This document shows, in pieces, positions 7,842 through 17,400 of a stretch of DNA of 64,000 nt; position 1 is the first letter of the stretch; the number at the start of each line of letters is the position of its first letter. The notes under the pieces are model-generated. The model did no database searches, was not told the DNA's origin, and saw only the letters and a program-made list of their open reading frames with translations. Origin of the DNA: Robertkochia flava. Lineage in GTDB: Bacteria; Bacteroidota; Bacteroidia; Flavobacteriales; Flavobacteriaceae. A program made the translations under genes and the position numbers. The stretch covers positions 124,001 to 188,000 of the forward strand of contig NZ_JAINZT010000005.1 in the NCBI RefSeq assembly GCF_020166515.1, in the 5' to 3' direction.

Positions 7842-8735
7842 ATGGAGCTCCATAAGTTTACCCAATACCTGCAGTTGGAAAAACACTATTCCGACCACAC
7901 TGTGAAAGCCTACCGGGCCGACCTTGAAACCTTCTTTGATTTTTGTATGGCCCATGGAGGGCAGCAGGATGTAGACCAGGTAAGTTACGGGGAGATACGT
8001 ACCTGGATTGTGCACCTGGTCAATTCCGGTAAAAGTTCCCGGACGGTGAACAGGAAGGTGTCTTCTTTAAAGGCCTATTATAAATTCCTGCTTCGTATCG
8101 GGAAGATAGGGGCGGATCCTCTGGCCGGTCACCGCTCCCTTAAGGTGGCTAAGAAAGCGCAATTGCCCTTTTCAGAAAAGGAGGTTAAACTCGTCCTGGA
8201 CGGACTGGGTTTTCCCAAAGGACTTTCCGGTCTCCGCGACCGCCTGATCATTGAATTATTCTACGTGACCGGACTTCGCAGAAGTGAGCTTATAGGGTTG
8301 AGGATTTCGGATGTGGATTTAGCCGGCGGAGAGTTGCGGGTGCTGGGGAAACGCAATAAGGAGCGTATCGTGCCCTTACTCGATGGAACTGCTGAAAGGA
8401 TGGCCGAGTATATCCCCTTGAGAACCTTGGAATTCGGACAGGGTGAAAAAGGATGGCTTTTCCTCACCGATAAAGGAGGTAAACTCTATGATTCTTTTGT
8501 TTATAGATTGATAAATACCTATTTTAGTAAGGTGTCTGTGAAGGCAAAAAAGAGTCCGCATATCCTGCGGCATAGTTTTGCCACCCACTTATTAAATAAT
8601 GGGGCAGACCTGAATTCGGTCAAGGAGTTACTGGGGCACTCCAGTCTGGCTTCCACCCAGGTGTATACCCATAATAACCTGACGGAGATCAAGAAGCAAT
8701 TTTCGAGGCACCCCCGAAACCGTAAGGACTCCTGA
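7842..8735 (+). CDS. xerC: XerC-like tyrosine recombinase
   Basis: A 297-residue tyrosine recombinase. It has an N-terminal SAM-like core-binding domain (about residues 1-85) and a catalytic domain with the expected residues: R in TGLRRSEL (about 145), H-x-x-R in HILRHSFATH (about 239), H in LLGHSS (about 263) and the nucleophile Y in TQVYTH (about 275). Size and the lack of integrase extensions fit the XerC/XerD type, which resolves chromosome dimers at dif. The start is ATG 7842; an in-frame TTG at 7824 lies in the T run of the rpsU terminator and is unlikely to be used. hpf follows by 34 bases. No mobile element is seen around it, which supports a housekeeping role. Confidence 0.85.
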   Translation: MELHKFTQYLQLEKHYSDHTVKAYRADLETFFDFCMAHGGQQDVDQVSYGEIRTWIVHLVNSGKSSRTVNRKVSSLKAYYKFLLRIGKIGADPLAGHRSLKVAKKAQLPFSEKEVKLVLDGLGFPKGLSGLRDRLIIELFYVTGLRRSELIGLRISDVDLAGGELRVLGKRNKERIVPLLDGTAERMAEYIPLRTLEFGQGEKGWLFLTDKGGKLYDSFVYRLINTYFSKVSVKAKKSPHILRHSFATHLLNNGADLNSVKELLGHSSLASTQVYTHNNLTEIKKQFSRHPRNRKDS

Positions 8736-8769
8736 CCGGCAATGAAGTCTAATCCTTAAAACCTTAGAG

Positions 8770-9072
8770 ATGGAAGTAAACACGCAATCTGTGAACTTCA
8801 ATGTTCAACCGGATCTTCTCGATTTTATCCAAAAGCGTATGGATAAGCTGGATCATTTTTACGACAGGGTCATCTATTCGGATGTCTATCTGAAAGTGGA
8901 GAAAACCAGTGAGAAGGAGAACAAATTTGCCGAGATCAAAGTGCATGTTCCCGGGGATGATCTTATCGTGAAAAAGCAATGCAAAACCTTTGAAGAGGCG
9001 GTCGACTCAGCGGCCAGTTCTCTCGAGCGTGTGCTTACCAAAAGGAAGCAGAAACTCAGGCCTCATGCCTAG
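8770..9072 (+). CDS. hpf: Ribosome hibernation-promoting factor (short HPF/RaiA type)
   Basis: A 100-residue protein of the HPF/RaiA (YfiA) family: a beta-alpha-beta-beta-beta-alpha fold with FNVQPDLLDFIQKRMDKL at the start and a C-terminal helix rich in lysine and arginine. It lacks the C-terminal dimerisation domain of long HPF. Family members bind the 30S decoding site and shut down idle ribosomes in stationary phase. It is 34 bases behind the recombinase gene and probably shares its transcript. A hairpin with a T run follows at 9128. Confidence 0.88.
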   Translation: MEVNTQSVNFNVQPDLLDFIQKRMDKLDHFYDRVIYSDVYLKVEKTSEKENKFAEIKVHVPGDDLIVKKQCKTFEEAVDSAASSLERVLTKRKQKLRPHA

Positions 9073-9095
9073 AGCAAAAATTTTTTGGAATTTAT

Positions 9096-9125
9096 TTTGT
9101 AAAATGAATAATTTCTATACATTTG
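9096..9125 (+). promoter_or_regulatory. Promoter of tRNA-Thr(UGU)
   Basis: TTTG at 9096-9099 and a perfect TACATTTG box at 9118-9125, spaced 18 bases apart, 36 bases before the tRNA gene. Confidence 0.6.
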
Positions 9126-9127
9126 CA

Positions 9128-9153
9128 GTCCGTTAGAAATAGCGGACTTTTTT
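9128..9153 (+). terminator. Hairpin with GAAA loop and T run between hpf and tRNA-Thr
   Basis: Eight-pair stem GTCCGTTA (9128-9135) / TAGCGGAC (9140-9147, one T-G pair) closed by a GAAA loop and followed by TTTTTT. It would terminate hpf transcripts, but it starts right where the tRNA promoter should initiate, so it may also form the 5' end of the tRNA precursor. Confidence 0.5.
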
Positions 9154-9161
9154 AGTGAAAA

Positions 9162-9235
9162 GCCGATGTAGCTCAGCTGGCTAGAGCAGCTGATTTGTAA
9201 TCAGCAGGTCGTGGGTTCGAGTCCCTCTATCGGCT
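9162..9235 (+). tRNA. tRNA-Thr (anticodon TGT)
   Basis: The acceptor stem GCCGATG pairs with TATCGGC (one G-U), discriminator T. The anticodon stem GCTGA/TCAGC closes the loop TTTGTAA, giving anticodon TGT for ACA. The T arm has GGTTCGA. No CCA is encoded. It has its own promoter, and the downstream tRNAs start from another. Confidence 0.95.
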
Positions 9236-9286
9236 CTCTTTGAAAGGTTGAATTCCGGTTGTTTTTCGAAGCGATCGGTAAGGTTT

Positions 9287-9331
9287 CCGAAGGGTGTTTT
9301 TCCTTCGGGTCTGCCGGGGTGGAACACCCGG
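9287..9331 (+). other. Two hairpins between tRNA-Thr and tRNA-Tyr
   Basis: CCGAAGG (9287-9293) pairs with CCTTCGG (9302-9308), and a second stem forms between CCGGGG-TG (9314-9321) and CACCCGG (about 9325-9331) with one bulge. Neither has a T run directly behind it. They may be processing or weak termination signals of the tRNA-Thr transcript. Confidence 0.35.
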
Positions 9332-9443
9332 TTTCAGGTTCCTTGAAATTTTGGAAATTCATCGCGTAAACACTTCTTTTTTACTGAGGATTAACCTCTT
9401 GTGAAAAGGCAGAAAAAAAATCGCGAAAAAGACATAAAAAAAC

Positions 9444-9474
9444 TTGTCTAGAGTCGGGTTTACAACTATATTTG
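9444..9474 (+). promoter_or_regulatory. Promoter of the tRNA-Tyr / tRNA-Gly pair
   Basis: TTG at 9444-9446, 20 bases, then a perfect TATATTTG box at 9467-9474. This is the best-spaced promoter in the tRNA region and lies 40 bases before tRNA-Tyr. Confidence 0.7.
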
Positions 9475-9513
9475 CCCGCTCAAACATCAAAGGTTGTGTT
9501 GTAAATACAACTT

Positions 9514-9596
9514 GGGGAGATACTCAAGCGGCCAACGAGGACAGACTGTAAATCTGTTGGTTTTTACCTTCGCAGGTTCGAATCCTGCTCTCCCCA
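9514..9596 (+). tRNA. tRNA-Tyr (anticodon GTA)
   Basis: Class II tRNA of 83 bases with a long variable arm. The acceptor GGGGAGA pairs with TCTCCCC, discriminator A. The anticodon stem ACAGA/TCTGT closes the loop CTGTAAA, giving anticodon GTA. The T arm has GGTTCGA. tRNA-Gly follows after 47 bases. Confidence 0.95.
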
Positions 9597-9643
9597 CAAA
9601 ACTCAGGTCAGACAGTTCTATTGTATAGGTTGTTTGATGAAAG

Positions 9644-9716
9644 GCGGGAGTAGCTCAGTTGGTAGAGCGTCAGCCTTCCAAGCTGAATGTCGCGAGTTCG
9701 AACCTCGTCTCCCGCT
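9644..9716 (+). tRNA. tRNA-Gly (anticodon TCC)
   Basis: The acceptor GCGGGAG pairs with CTCCCGC, discriminator T. The anticodon loop CTTCCAA gives anticodon TCC for GGA/GGG. Likely cotranscribed with tRNA-Tyr. Confidence 0.95.
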
Positions 9717-9772
9717 CTAAAATCTTACCGAACTTTAACGAGATTCGGTTTTCTAAAGTGCTTGAAGAGTCT

Positions 9773-9780
9773 TATATTTG
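9773..9780 (+). promoter_or_regulatory. Promoter box before tRNA-Thr(GGU) and tuf
   Basis: Perfect TATATTTG box. The upstream TTG element is not clear. The transcript would run through an 83-base spacer with an imperfect GC hairpin (about 9840-9855) into tRNA-Thr and tuf. Confidence 0.55.
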
Positions 9781-9875
9781 CATTCCTTCTCCGAAGTAAT
9801 GCCAGCTCTTTTCTAAAGTACTTTTGAGTTACCAAGCCGGCCGTTAGGCGGGCATTTTTGGTGGTAACTAAATAA

Positions 9876-9947
9876 GCCGATGTAGCTCAGGGGTAGAGCG
9901 CTTCCTTGGTAAGGAAGAGGTCACGAGTTCAATTCTCGTCATTGGCT
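9876..9947 (+). tRNA. tRNA-Thr (anticodon GGT)
   Basis: The acceptor GCCGATG pairs with CATTGGC (one G-U), discriminator T. The anticodon stem CTTCC/GGAAG closes the loop TTGGTAA, giving anticodon GGT for ACC/ACU. It ends 56 bases before tuf, so it is probably processed from the tuf mRNA leader, as with thrT-tufB in E. coli. Confidence 0.95.
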
Positions 9948-10003
9948 CTTGTTGCGTTTAAATTTGAACACTAATATATAACTAAGATTAAAATTATTAA
10001 ATC

Positions 10004-11191
10004 ATGGCAAAGGAAACTTTCGATCGTTCCAAACCGCACTTAAATATAGGTACTATTGGACACGTAGATCACGGTAAAACTACTTTGACTGCTGCTATTA
10101 CTAAGGTATTAGCAGACGCTGGTCTTTCTGAGTCTCGTTCATTCGATTCTATCGATAACGCTCCGGAAGAAAAAGAGAGAGGTATTACTATTAACACTTC
10201 GCACGTAGAATACCAAACTGCAAATCGTCACTATGCACACGTTGACTGTCCTGGTCACGCTGACTATGTGAAGAACATGGTAACAGGTGCTGCTCAGATG
10301 GACGGAGCTATTCTTGTAGTTGCTGCTACTGATGGTCCTATGCCACAAACTCGTGAGCACATCCTTCTTGGTCGTCAGGTAGGTGTTCCTAGAATCGTTG
10401 TATTCCTTAACAAAGTGGATATGGTTGATGATGAGGAGCTTCTTGAGTTGGTAGAGATGGAGGTAAGAGAACTTCTTTCTTTCTACGAGTATGATGGAGA
10501 CAACGGTCCTGTAATTCCAGGATCTGCACTTGGAGCCCTTAACGGGGAGCAAAAGTGGGTTGACTCTGTAATGAAGCTTATGGATGCGGTTGATGAGTGG
10601 ATCGAACTTCCTCAGCGTGATGTAGATAAGGATTTCCTTATGCCGATCGAGGATGTATTCACCATTACTGGTCGTGGTACTGTAGCTACAGGACGTATCG
10701 AGTCTGGTGTTGCTAAAACCGGAGATCCGGTTGATATCATCGGTATGGGTGCTGAGAAGCTTACTTCTACTATTACCGGGGTTGAGATGTTCCGTAAGAT
10801 CCTTGACAGAGGTGAAGCTGGAGATAACGTAGGTATCCTTCTTAGAGGTATTGAGAAATCTGATATCAAGAGAGGTATGGTTATCTGTAAGCCAGGTTCT
10901 GTGAAGCCACACGCTAAATTCAAAGCTGAGGTGTATATCCTTAAGAAAGAAGAAGGTGGTCGTCACACTCCATTCCACAACAACTACCGTCCACAGTTCT
11001 ACGTACGTACAACTGACGTGACCGGAACTATCAGTCTTCCTGATGGAGTTGAAATGGTAATGCCAGGTGATAACCTTACTATTACTGTAGAGCTTCTTTC
11101 GCCTATCGCACTTAATAAAGGTCTTCGCTTCGCGATCCGTGAAGGTGGTAGAACTGTAGGTGCAGGTCAGGTAACTGAGATTTTAGACTAA
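10004..11191 (+). CDS. tuf: Translation elongation factor Tu
   Basis: A 395-residue EF-Tu, full length. GTP-binding motifs are GHVDHGKT near residue 19, DCPGHADY near 82, NKVD near 137 and a GSAL motif near 175; domains II and III follow. EF-Tu carries aminoacyl-tRNA to the ribosome. Codon use is strongly biased toward a small set (CTT, CGT, GGT), as expected for a very highly expressed gene. Four tRNA genes precede it and tRNA-Trp plus secE-nusG follow, the usual arrangement before the ribosomal-protein and RNA-polymerase genes. Only this copy is in the window. Confidence 0.98.
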   Translation: MAKETFDRSKPHLNIGTIGHVDHGKTTLTAAITKVLADAGLSESRSFDSIDNAPEEKERGITINTSHVEYQTANRHYAHVDCPGHADYVKNMVTGAAQMDGAILVVAATDGPMPQTREHILLGRQVGVPRIVVFLNKVDMVDDEELLELVEMEVRELLSFYEYDGDNGPVIPGSALGALNGEQKWVDSVMKLMDAVDEWIELPQRDVDKDFLMPIEDVFTITGRGTVATGRIESGVAKTGDPVDIIGMGAEKLTSTITGVEMFRKILDRGEAGDNVGILLRGIEKSDIKRGMVICKPGSVKPHAKFKAEVYILKKEEGGRHTPFHNNYRPQFYVRTTDVTGTISLPDGVEMVMPGDNLTITVELLSPIALNKGLRFAIREGGRTVGAGQVTEILD

Positions 11192-11216
11192 GTTCTAGAT
11201 AAATAAATATCAAGTT

Positions 11217-11248
11217 AAGGGTATCCTGTCGTCAGGCGGGATGCCTTT
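11217..11248 (+). terminator. Hairpin between tuf and tRNA-Trp
   Basis: Ten-pair stem AAGGGTATCC (11217-11226) / GGATGCCTTT (11239-11248), with G-U pairs at two positions. Only three T follow, so it may attenuate or mark a processing site rather than stop transcription. Confidence 0.45.
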
Positions 11249-11260
11249 AAACTTGAATAG

Positions 11261-11331
11261 ACGGGTGTAGTTCAAGGGTAGAATAGCGGTCTCCAAAACC
11301 GTTGATGGGAGTTCGAATCTCTCCACCCGTG
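11261..11331 (+). tRNA. tRNA-Trp (anticodon CCA)
   Basis: The acceptor ACGGGTG pairs with CACCCGT, discriminator G, as usual for tRNA-Trp. The anticodon loop CTCCAAA gives anticodon CCA. It lies between tuf and secE with 22 bases before the secE start, so it is likely cut out of a tuf-secE transcript. Confidence 0.95.
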
Positions 11332-11353
11332 CGAATAGTAATACGAAGATACT

Positions 11354-11539
11354 ATGGTTAATTATATGAAAGAGTCGTTCGAGGAATTAAGAGCGAATGT
11401 AACCTGGCCAAGCTGGGCAGAAGGACAAAACCTGATGGTGGTAGTGGCTGTGTTTTCCATTCTTTTTTCTCTGGCGATCTGGGGAATAGATACGGTGTTC
11501 AGCAAGGTCATCAGTTTCTATTTCAGTCTAATCAACTAA
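11354..11539 (+). CDS. secE: Preprotein translocase subunit SecE
   Basis: A 61-residue single-helix SecE. The amphipathic part KESFEELRANVTWPSW comes before one membrane helix (about residues 27-50). SecE clamps SecY in the protein-conducting channel. Short SecE proteins with one helix are the rule outside enterobacteria. It is 24 bases before nusG, the conserved partner. A second ATG four codons in (residue 5) is also possible as the start. Confidence 0.93.
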   Translation: MVNYMKESFEELRANVTWPSWAEGQNLMVVVAVFSILFSLAIWGIDTVFSKVISFYFSLIN

Positions 11540-11563
11540 GAATATTAAAGCATTTCAATTGCA

Positions 11564-12115
11564 ATGGCAGAAGCATTAGCAAAACAATGGTACGTAGTGA
11601 GGGCCGTAAGCGGTCAGGAAAACAAAGTGAAGGGGTATATCGAACAGGAGATCTCCAGGCTGGGTTATTCTGATTATGTGGATGAAGTGCTGGTGCCAAC
11701 TGAAAAAGTAATACAGATCCGGAACGGGAAGAAGATCAGCAAAGAGCGCGTTTATTTTCCCGGTTATGTAATGGTAAAAGCCAATCTTGGTGGTGAGGTG
11801 GTTCACGTGATCAAATCGATCACCGGGGTTATAGGTTTTCTCGGAGAGGTTAAGGGAGGTGATCCTGTGCCGTTGAGAAAATCAGAGGTCAACCGTATGT
11901 TAGGTAAGGTTGATGAGCTAACCGTAAAAACGGACAATGTAGCGATACCGTATACCATAGGAGAGACCGTAAAAGTAATTGACGGGCCTTTCAACGGGTT
12001 TAACGGGACAGTAGAGAAGATCAACGAGGAAAAGCGCAAGCTGGAAGTGATGGTGAAGATCTTCGGGAGAAAGACTCCGCTGGAATTAAGCTACATGCAG
12101 GTAGAGAAAATATAA
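11564..12115 (+). CDS. nusG: Transcription termination/antitermination factor NusG
   Basis: A 183-residue NusG. The NGN domain starts with KQWYVVRAVSGQENKVKGYI and includes VYFPGYVMVKA. The C-terminal KOW domain has GETVKVIDGPFNGFNGTVE. NusG binds RNA polymerase, raises processivity, and couples it to ribosomes or Rho. It lies between secE and rplK as in most bacteria. No inserted domain is seen. Confidence 0.96.
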   Translation: MAEALAKQWYVVRAVSGQENKVKGYIEQEISRLGYSDYVDEVLVPTEKVIQIRNGKKISKERVYFPGYVMVKANLGGEVVHVIKSITGVIGFLGEVKGGDPVPLRKSEVNRMLGKVDELTVKTDNVAIPYTIGETVKVIDGPFNGFNGTVEKINEEKRKLEVMVKIFGRKTPLELSYMQVEKI

Positions 12116-12184
12116 TTGTTACATTATATAGATGCGCCTTGCTTCCATTAGGGCGTTTCGAATGTTAAATTGAACTATTAAACA

Positions 12185-12622
12185 ATGGCAAAAGAAGTTA
12201 GTAAAGTAGTTAAGCTACAAGTTAGGGGAGGTGCTGCGAATCCGTCGCCACCGGTTGGACCCGCTCTAGGTGCTGCCGGCGTTAACATCATGGAGTTCTG
12301 TAAGCAGTTTAATGCGCGTACACAGGACAAACAGGGTAAGGTATTACCTGTTGTTATCACGGTTTACTCCGATAAGTCATTCGACTTCGTTGTAAAAACA
12401 CCGCCAGCGGCAGTTCAGCTAATGGAAGCGGCTAAGGTTAAAAAAGGTTCAGGAGAACCAAACCGTAAGAAAGTAGCCAGCGTTACCTGGGAACAGGTGA
12501 AGGCTATCGCAGAAGACAAAATGCAGGATCTTAATGCATTCACCGTGGAATCAGCCATGAGCATGGTTGCCGGTACTGCAAGATCAATGGGTCTAACGGT
12601 TTCAGGTGAAAAGCCTTTTTAA
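12185..12622 (+). CDS. rplK: 50S ribosomal protein L11
   Basis: A 145-residue uL11. The N-terminal domain holds the proline-rich segment [16 protein letters not shown], and the C-terminal domain binds the GTPase-centre rRNA. The N-terminus is trimethylated by PrmA in many bacteria; a prmA gene is present at 32348. It is 19 bases before rplA. Confidence 0.97.
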   Translation: MAKEVSKVVKLQVRGGAANPSPPVGPALGAAGVNIMEFCKQFNARTQDKQGKVLPVVITVYSDKSFDFVVKTPPAAVQLMEAAKVKKGSGEPNRKKVASVTWEQVKAIAEDKMQDLNAFTVESAMSMVAGTARSMGLTVSGEKPF

Positions 12623-12640
12623 TCTTAAAAGAATCTAGAA

Positions 12641-13330
12641 ATGGCACGATTAACGAAAAAACAAAAAGAGGCTGCAGCAAAAATCGACAGAAGTAAACTT
12701 TACTCTGTTGCAGAAGCGTCTCAATTGGTAAAAGATATCACAAACGTAAACTTTGATGCATCTGTAGACCTTGCAGTTCGTCTTGGAGTGGACCCGCGTA
12801 AAGCTAACCAAATGGTTAGAGGTGTGGTAACCCTTCCTCACGGAACCGGTAAGGATGTAAAAGTACTTGCCCTGGTAACTCCGGATAAGGAGGCTGAGGC
12901 TAAGGAAGCAGGAGCAGATTATGTTGGTTTGGACGAGTATCTTCAAAAGATCAAAGACGGTTGGACAGATGTTGATGTGATCATCACTATGCCAAGCGTA
13001 ATGGGTAAACTCGGACCCCTAGGACGTATTCTCGGTCCAAGAGGATTAATGCCGAACCCAAAGACCGGTACGGTAACTATGGATGTTGCTAAGGCTGTTG
13101 GAGAGGTGAAGGCTGGTAAGATCGACTTTAAAGTTGATAAGACCGGTATCGTTCACGCTTCCATCGGAAAGGCATCCTTTACTGCCGATAAAATCGCCGG
13201 AAACGCGAATGAATTAATCCAAACTTTAATTAAACTTAAGCCAACTGCGGCTAAAGGTACCTATATCAAGAGTATCTCAATGTCTAGTACAATGAGTCCC
13301 GGGGTGCCTGTCGATCCGAAAGCAGTTTAA
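12641..13330 (+). CDS. rplA: 50S ribosomal protein L1
   Basis: A 229-residue uL1 with the two-domain fold. Segments typical of the family are [15 protein letters not shown] and the C-terminal [14 protein letters not shown]1 forms the mobile stalk at the E site, and in several bacteria it represses its own mRNA; no L1 target site can be confirmed by eye. It lies between rplK and rplJ with gaps of 18 and 25 bases. Confidence 0.97.
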   Translation: MARLTKKQKEAAAKIDRSKLYSVAEASQLVKDITNVNFDASVDLAVRLGVDPRKANQMVRGVVTLPHGTGKDVKVLALVTPDKEAEAKEAGADYVGLDEYLQKIKDGWTDVDVIITMPSVMGKLGPLGRILGPRGLMPNPKTGTVTMDVAKAVGEVKAGKIDFKVDKTGIVHASIGKASFTADKIAGNANELIQTLIKLKPTAAKGTYIKSISMSSTMSPGVPVDPKAV

Positions 13331-13355
13331 TTGGCAGTTGTAAATTTTTTGAATC

Positions 13356-13877
13356 ATGACTAGAGAAGAAAAGTTAACGGTAATAGAAGATTTGACTGCA
13401 CAGTTAGCTGATAGTGGGGTAATTTACCTCGCAGATATATCAGGATTAGATGCCCAGACAACCTCCAACCTAAGGAGAGCTTGTTTTAAGGCAAACATCA
13501 AGCTTGCAGTTGTTAAGAATACCTTGCTTGCAAAAGCAATGGAAGCTTCTGACAAGGACTTCGGAGAACTTCCTTCTACATTAAAAGGAAACACCTCTCT
13601 GATGCTTTCAGAAACCGGTAACGCTCCGGCTAAGCTTATCAAGGATTTCAGAAAGAAATCTGAAAAGCCCCTTCTAAAGGGAGCCTTCATCGAAGAGGCG
13701 ATCTTCGTTGGAGATGATCAGCTGGAAACTCTTGTGGCTATCAAGTCTAAAGAGGAAGTTATCGGAGATATCATCGGATTGCTACAATCGCCTGCTAAGA
13801 ACGTTATCAGCGGTCTTAAGAGCGGAGGTGGGAAACTGGCCGGTATCCTGAAGACCCTTTCAGAGAAAGAATCATAA
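13356..13877 (+). CDS. rplJ: 50S ribosomal protein L10
   Basis: A 173-residue uL10. The N-terminal rRNA-binding part contains RRACFKANIKLAVVKNTLL, and the C-terminal helix takes up L7/L12 dimers. It is the base of the stalk that recruits translational GTPases. rplL follows after 52 bases. Confidence 0.96.
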   Translation: MTREEKLTVIEDLTAQLADSGVIYLADISGLDAQTTSNLRRACFKANIKLAVVKNTLLAKAMEASDKDFGELPSTLKGNTSLMLSETGNAPAKLIKDFRKKSEKPLLKGAFIEEAIFVGDDQLETLVAIKSKEEVIGDIIGLLQSPAKNVISGLKSGGGKLAGILKTLSEKES

Positions 13878-13929
13878 GAACGCACTTAAACAATTATACA
13901 TTAAAATTTTACATTAAAAACGATAGAAA

Positions 13930-14307
13930 ATGGCAGATTTAAAAGATTTTGCAGAACAATTGGTTAACCTTACCGTAAAAGAAGTAAACGAGTTAGCTGA
14001 TATCCTTAAAGAAGAATATGGTATCGAGCCTGCAGCTGCTGCTGTAGCTGTTGCTGGTGGTGGTGCTGCCGGTGGTGGTGACGCTGCTGAGGAGAAAACT
14101 GAGTTTGACGTTATCCTTAAGGCCGCTGGTGCTTCTAAGCTTGCTGTTGTTAAGCTTGTAAAAGAGCTTACCGGACTTGGGCTTAAAGAAGCTAAAGAAA
14201 TGGTAGATAGCGCTCCTAAAGCTATCAAAGAAGGTATCTCTAAAGATGAGGCCGAAGGTCTTAAGTCGTCTTTAGAAGAGGCTGGTGCTGAGGTAGAATT
14301 GAAGTAA
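13930..14307 (+). CDS. rplL: 50S ribosomal protein L7/L12
   Basis: A 125-residue bL12. It has the N-terminal dimerisation helices, an alanine/glycine hinge (about residues 35-58, rich in GCT and GGT codons), and the C-terminal domain with [17 protein letters not shown] and the factor-binding part [11 protein letters not shown]. The codon bias is extreme, fitting the four or more copies of this protein per ribosome. Two hairpins, the second strong, follow before rpoB. Confidence 0.97.
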   Translation: MADLKDFAEQLVNLTVKEVNELADILKEEYGIEPAAAAVAVAGGGAAGGGDAAEEKTEFDVILKAAGASKLAVVKLVKELTGLGLKEAKEMVDSAPKAIKEGISKDEAEGLKSSLEEAGAEVELK

Positions 14308-14314
14308 TTTTGCC

Positions 14315-14385
14315 TTACAGCTCAAGCTGTAAAAACACGGTTTAGGTCTATCCCCGAAGGTGGGGATAAGACCTAAACCCTTTTG
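14315..14385 (+). promoter_or_regulatory. rplL-rpoB intergenic hairpins (likely attenuator or processing site)
   Basis: First a small stem TTACAGC (14315-14321) / GCTGTAA (14326-14332). Then a long stem: GGTTTAGGTCT-ATCCCC (14339-14355) pairs with GGGGATAAGACCTAAACC (14362-14379) with a single bulged T and loop GAAGGT, followed by CTTTT. In E. coli a partial terminator and an RNase III site lie at the same place and set the ratio of ribosomal proteins to RNA polymerase; the same use here is inferred from position and structure. Confidence 0.65.
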
Positions 14386-14441
14386 CGTATATGACGATAT
14401 ACGTAAGTTAACATTTATTTTAATCATAATACTGTCCATTG

Positions 14442-17400
14442 ATGTTCACAAATCAGACTGAAAGAATTAATTTCGCCTCAGCTAAAAGCACTCCGGACTA
14501 CCCGGATTTTTTGGACATTCAGATCAAATCCTTCCAGGACTTCTTCCAGCTGGAAACCAAATCTGAAGAGCGGGGTAACGAAGGTCTTTACAACACCTTC
14601 ATGGAGAACTTCCCTATTACTGATACGCGCAATCAATTTGTACTTGAATTCTTAGATTATTTTATCGACCCTCCAAGGTATTCCATTCAGGAGTGTATCG
14701 AAAGAGGATTGACGTACAGCGTGCCGTTAAAAGCGCGTTTGAAGCTTTACTGTACAGATCCGGAGCATGAAGACTTCGAGACCATCGTACAGGACGTATA
14801 CCTGGGAACGATCCCTTATATGACTCCCAGTGGTACCTTTGTGATCAATGGAGCGGAAAGGGTTGTGGTTTCTCAATTGCACCGTTCTCCCGGAGTTTTC
14901 TTCGGACAATCTTTCCACGCTAACGGAACCAAGCTGTATTCTGCAAGGGTGATTCCTTTCAAAGGTTCCTGGATCGAATTTGCTACCGATATCAACAGCG
15001 TAATGTACGCTTATATCGACCGTAAAAAGAAATTACCTGTAACCACGCTTTTCCGGGCTATCGGATTTGAGCGTGATAAAGACATTCTGGAAATCTTCGA
15101 CCTGGCAGAAGAGGTGAAGGTAACCAAAACCGGACTTAAAAAAGTACAGGGCCGTAAACTGGCTGCCCGTGTACTTAAAACATGGCACGAGGATTTTGTG
15201 GATGAGGATACCGGAGAAGTGGTATCTATTGAACGAAATGAGATCATCCTCGACAGGGATACCGTTCTTGAGAAAGAGCACCTGGAAGAGATCCTGGACA
15301 CCGACGTGAAGACCATCCTCCTGCATAAGGAAGACAGTCAGACCGGAGATTATGCCATTATTTACAATACCCTTCAAAAGGACCCTACAAATTCTGAAAA
15401 AGAGGCTGTAGAACACATATACCGTCAGCTGCGTAATGCAGAACCGCCGGATGAGGAAACTGCCCGTGGTATTATCGATAAATTATTCTTCTCAGACCAG
15501 CGTTACAACCTCGGAGAGGTGGGACGTTACCGAATGAACAAAAAACTCGGTCTTGACATTGAGATGGATAAGCAGGTGCTTACCAAGGAAGATATCATCA
15601 CGATCATCAAGTACCTTATCGAGCTTATTAATTCCAAAGCGGAAATTGACGATATCGACCACCTTTCCAACAGACGTGTTCGTACCGTTGGAGAGCAGTT
15701 GTCTACACAGTTTGGTGTAGGTCTGGCCCGTATGGCAAGAACCATCCGTGAGCGTATGAACGTACGTGATAACGAGGTGTTTACCCCTATTGACCTGATC
15801 AACGCCAAAACACTTTCTTCTGTAATTAACTCGTTCTTTGGTACCAACCAGCTGTCACAGTTCATGGACCAGACCAACCCGCTTGCAGAGATCACGCACA
15901 AGCGTCGTCTTTCTGCCCTTGGGCCTGGAGGTCTGTCCAGAGAGCGTGCCGGATTCGAGGTTCGTGACGTTCACTATACCCACTACGGTAGGTTGTGTCC
16001 GATCGAAACCCCGGAAGGACCAAACATTGGTCTGATCTCCTCGCTGTCTGTTTTCGCCAAGGTGAACAATATGGGATTCATTGAAACCCCTTATCGCACC
16101 GTGGAAAATGGAAAAGTGAATCTCGGAGAGGTACTTTATCTGAGTGCCGAAGAAGAGGAAGGAAAGAAAATTGCTAAGGCAAACATTCCGTTAAAAGACG
16201 ACGGAACCATAGTGAACGATAAGGTTATTGCTCGTGAGGAAGGTGACTTCCCCGTGGTAGACCCTGCAGAAGTTCAATATACCGACGTGGCGCCAAACCA
16301 GATTGCTTCGATCTCGGCCTCGCTGATCCCGTTCCTGGAACACGATGATGCGAACCGTGCACTGATGGGATCTAACATGATGCGTCAGGCGGTTCCGCTA
16401 TTGCGCCCGGAATCACCTATTGTAGGAACCGGACTGGAACGCCAGGTAGCTTCAGATTCCAGAGTACTGGTAAATGCTGAAGGTGACGGGGAAGTGGATT
16501 ACGTAGATGCTAAGAAAATTATAATCAAGTACGATCGCACCGATACGGACAGGTTGGTGAGCTTCGACGATGATTATAAGGCTTACGATCTCGTAAAATT
16601 CCGCAAGACCAACCAGGGAACTTCGATCAACCTGAAGCCTATCGTTAGAAAAGGCGACAGAGTGAAGAAGGGACAGGTACTTTGTGAAGGGTATGCCACC
16701 CAGCAGGGAGAACTTGCACTGGGTAGAAACCTTCAGGTGGCCTTCATGCCCTGGAAGGGATATAACTTTGAGGATGCGATCGTGATCTCAGAAAAAGTGG
16801 TTAGGGAAGATATCTTTACCTCTATCCACATCGATGAGTACTCACTGGAAGTTAGGGATACCAAACTGGGAGCAGAAGAGCTTACCAACGATATTCCAAA
16901 CGTATCCGAAGAGGCTACCAAAGAACTCGATGAGAATGGTATGATCAGGATCGGAGCCGAGGTGAAGCCCGGAGATATCCTGATCGGTAAGATCACTCCT
17001 AAAGGAGAATCTGATCCTACTCCGGAAGAGAAACTGCTTCGTGCCATCTTCGGTGATAAGGCCGGAGATGTGAAGGATGCCTCCCTGAAGGCTTCTCCTT
17101 CGCTTAGTGGAGTGGTAATCGATAAGAAACTGTTCTCAAGAGCAATTAAAGACAAGCGCAAGAGAGCAAAAGATAAAGAAGATATTGCCAAGTTGGAGTT
17201 GGAATACGAAACCAAGTTCAACCAGTTGAAAGATGTATTGGTAGAGAAACTCTTCTCTATAGTAAATGGTAAGACTTCTCAGGGGGTATTTAACGACCTC
17301 GGAGAGGAAGTATTGCCAAAAGGGAAGAAGTACACCTTGAAAATGCTGAATGCTGTAGACGATTTCGCCCACCTGGTGAGCGGAACCTGGACTACTGATG

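Noticed and set aside
10139-10978. Long open frame antisense to tuf
   Set aside because: It comes from the strong codon bias of tuf; the translation has no recognisable pattern.
15830-16040. Rifampicin-resistance changes in RpoB
   Set aside because: The positions corresponding to E. coli D516, H526 and S531 have the usual residues.
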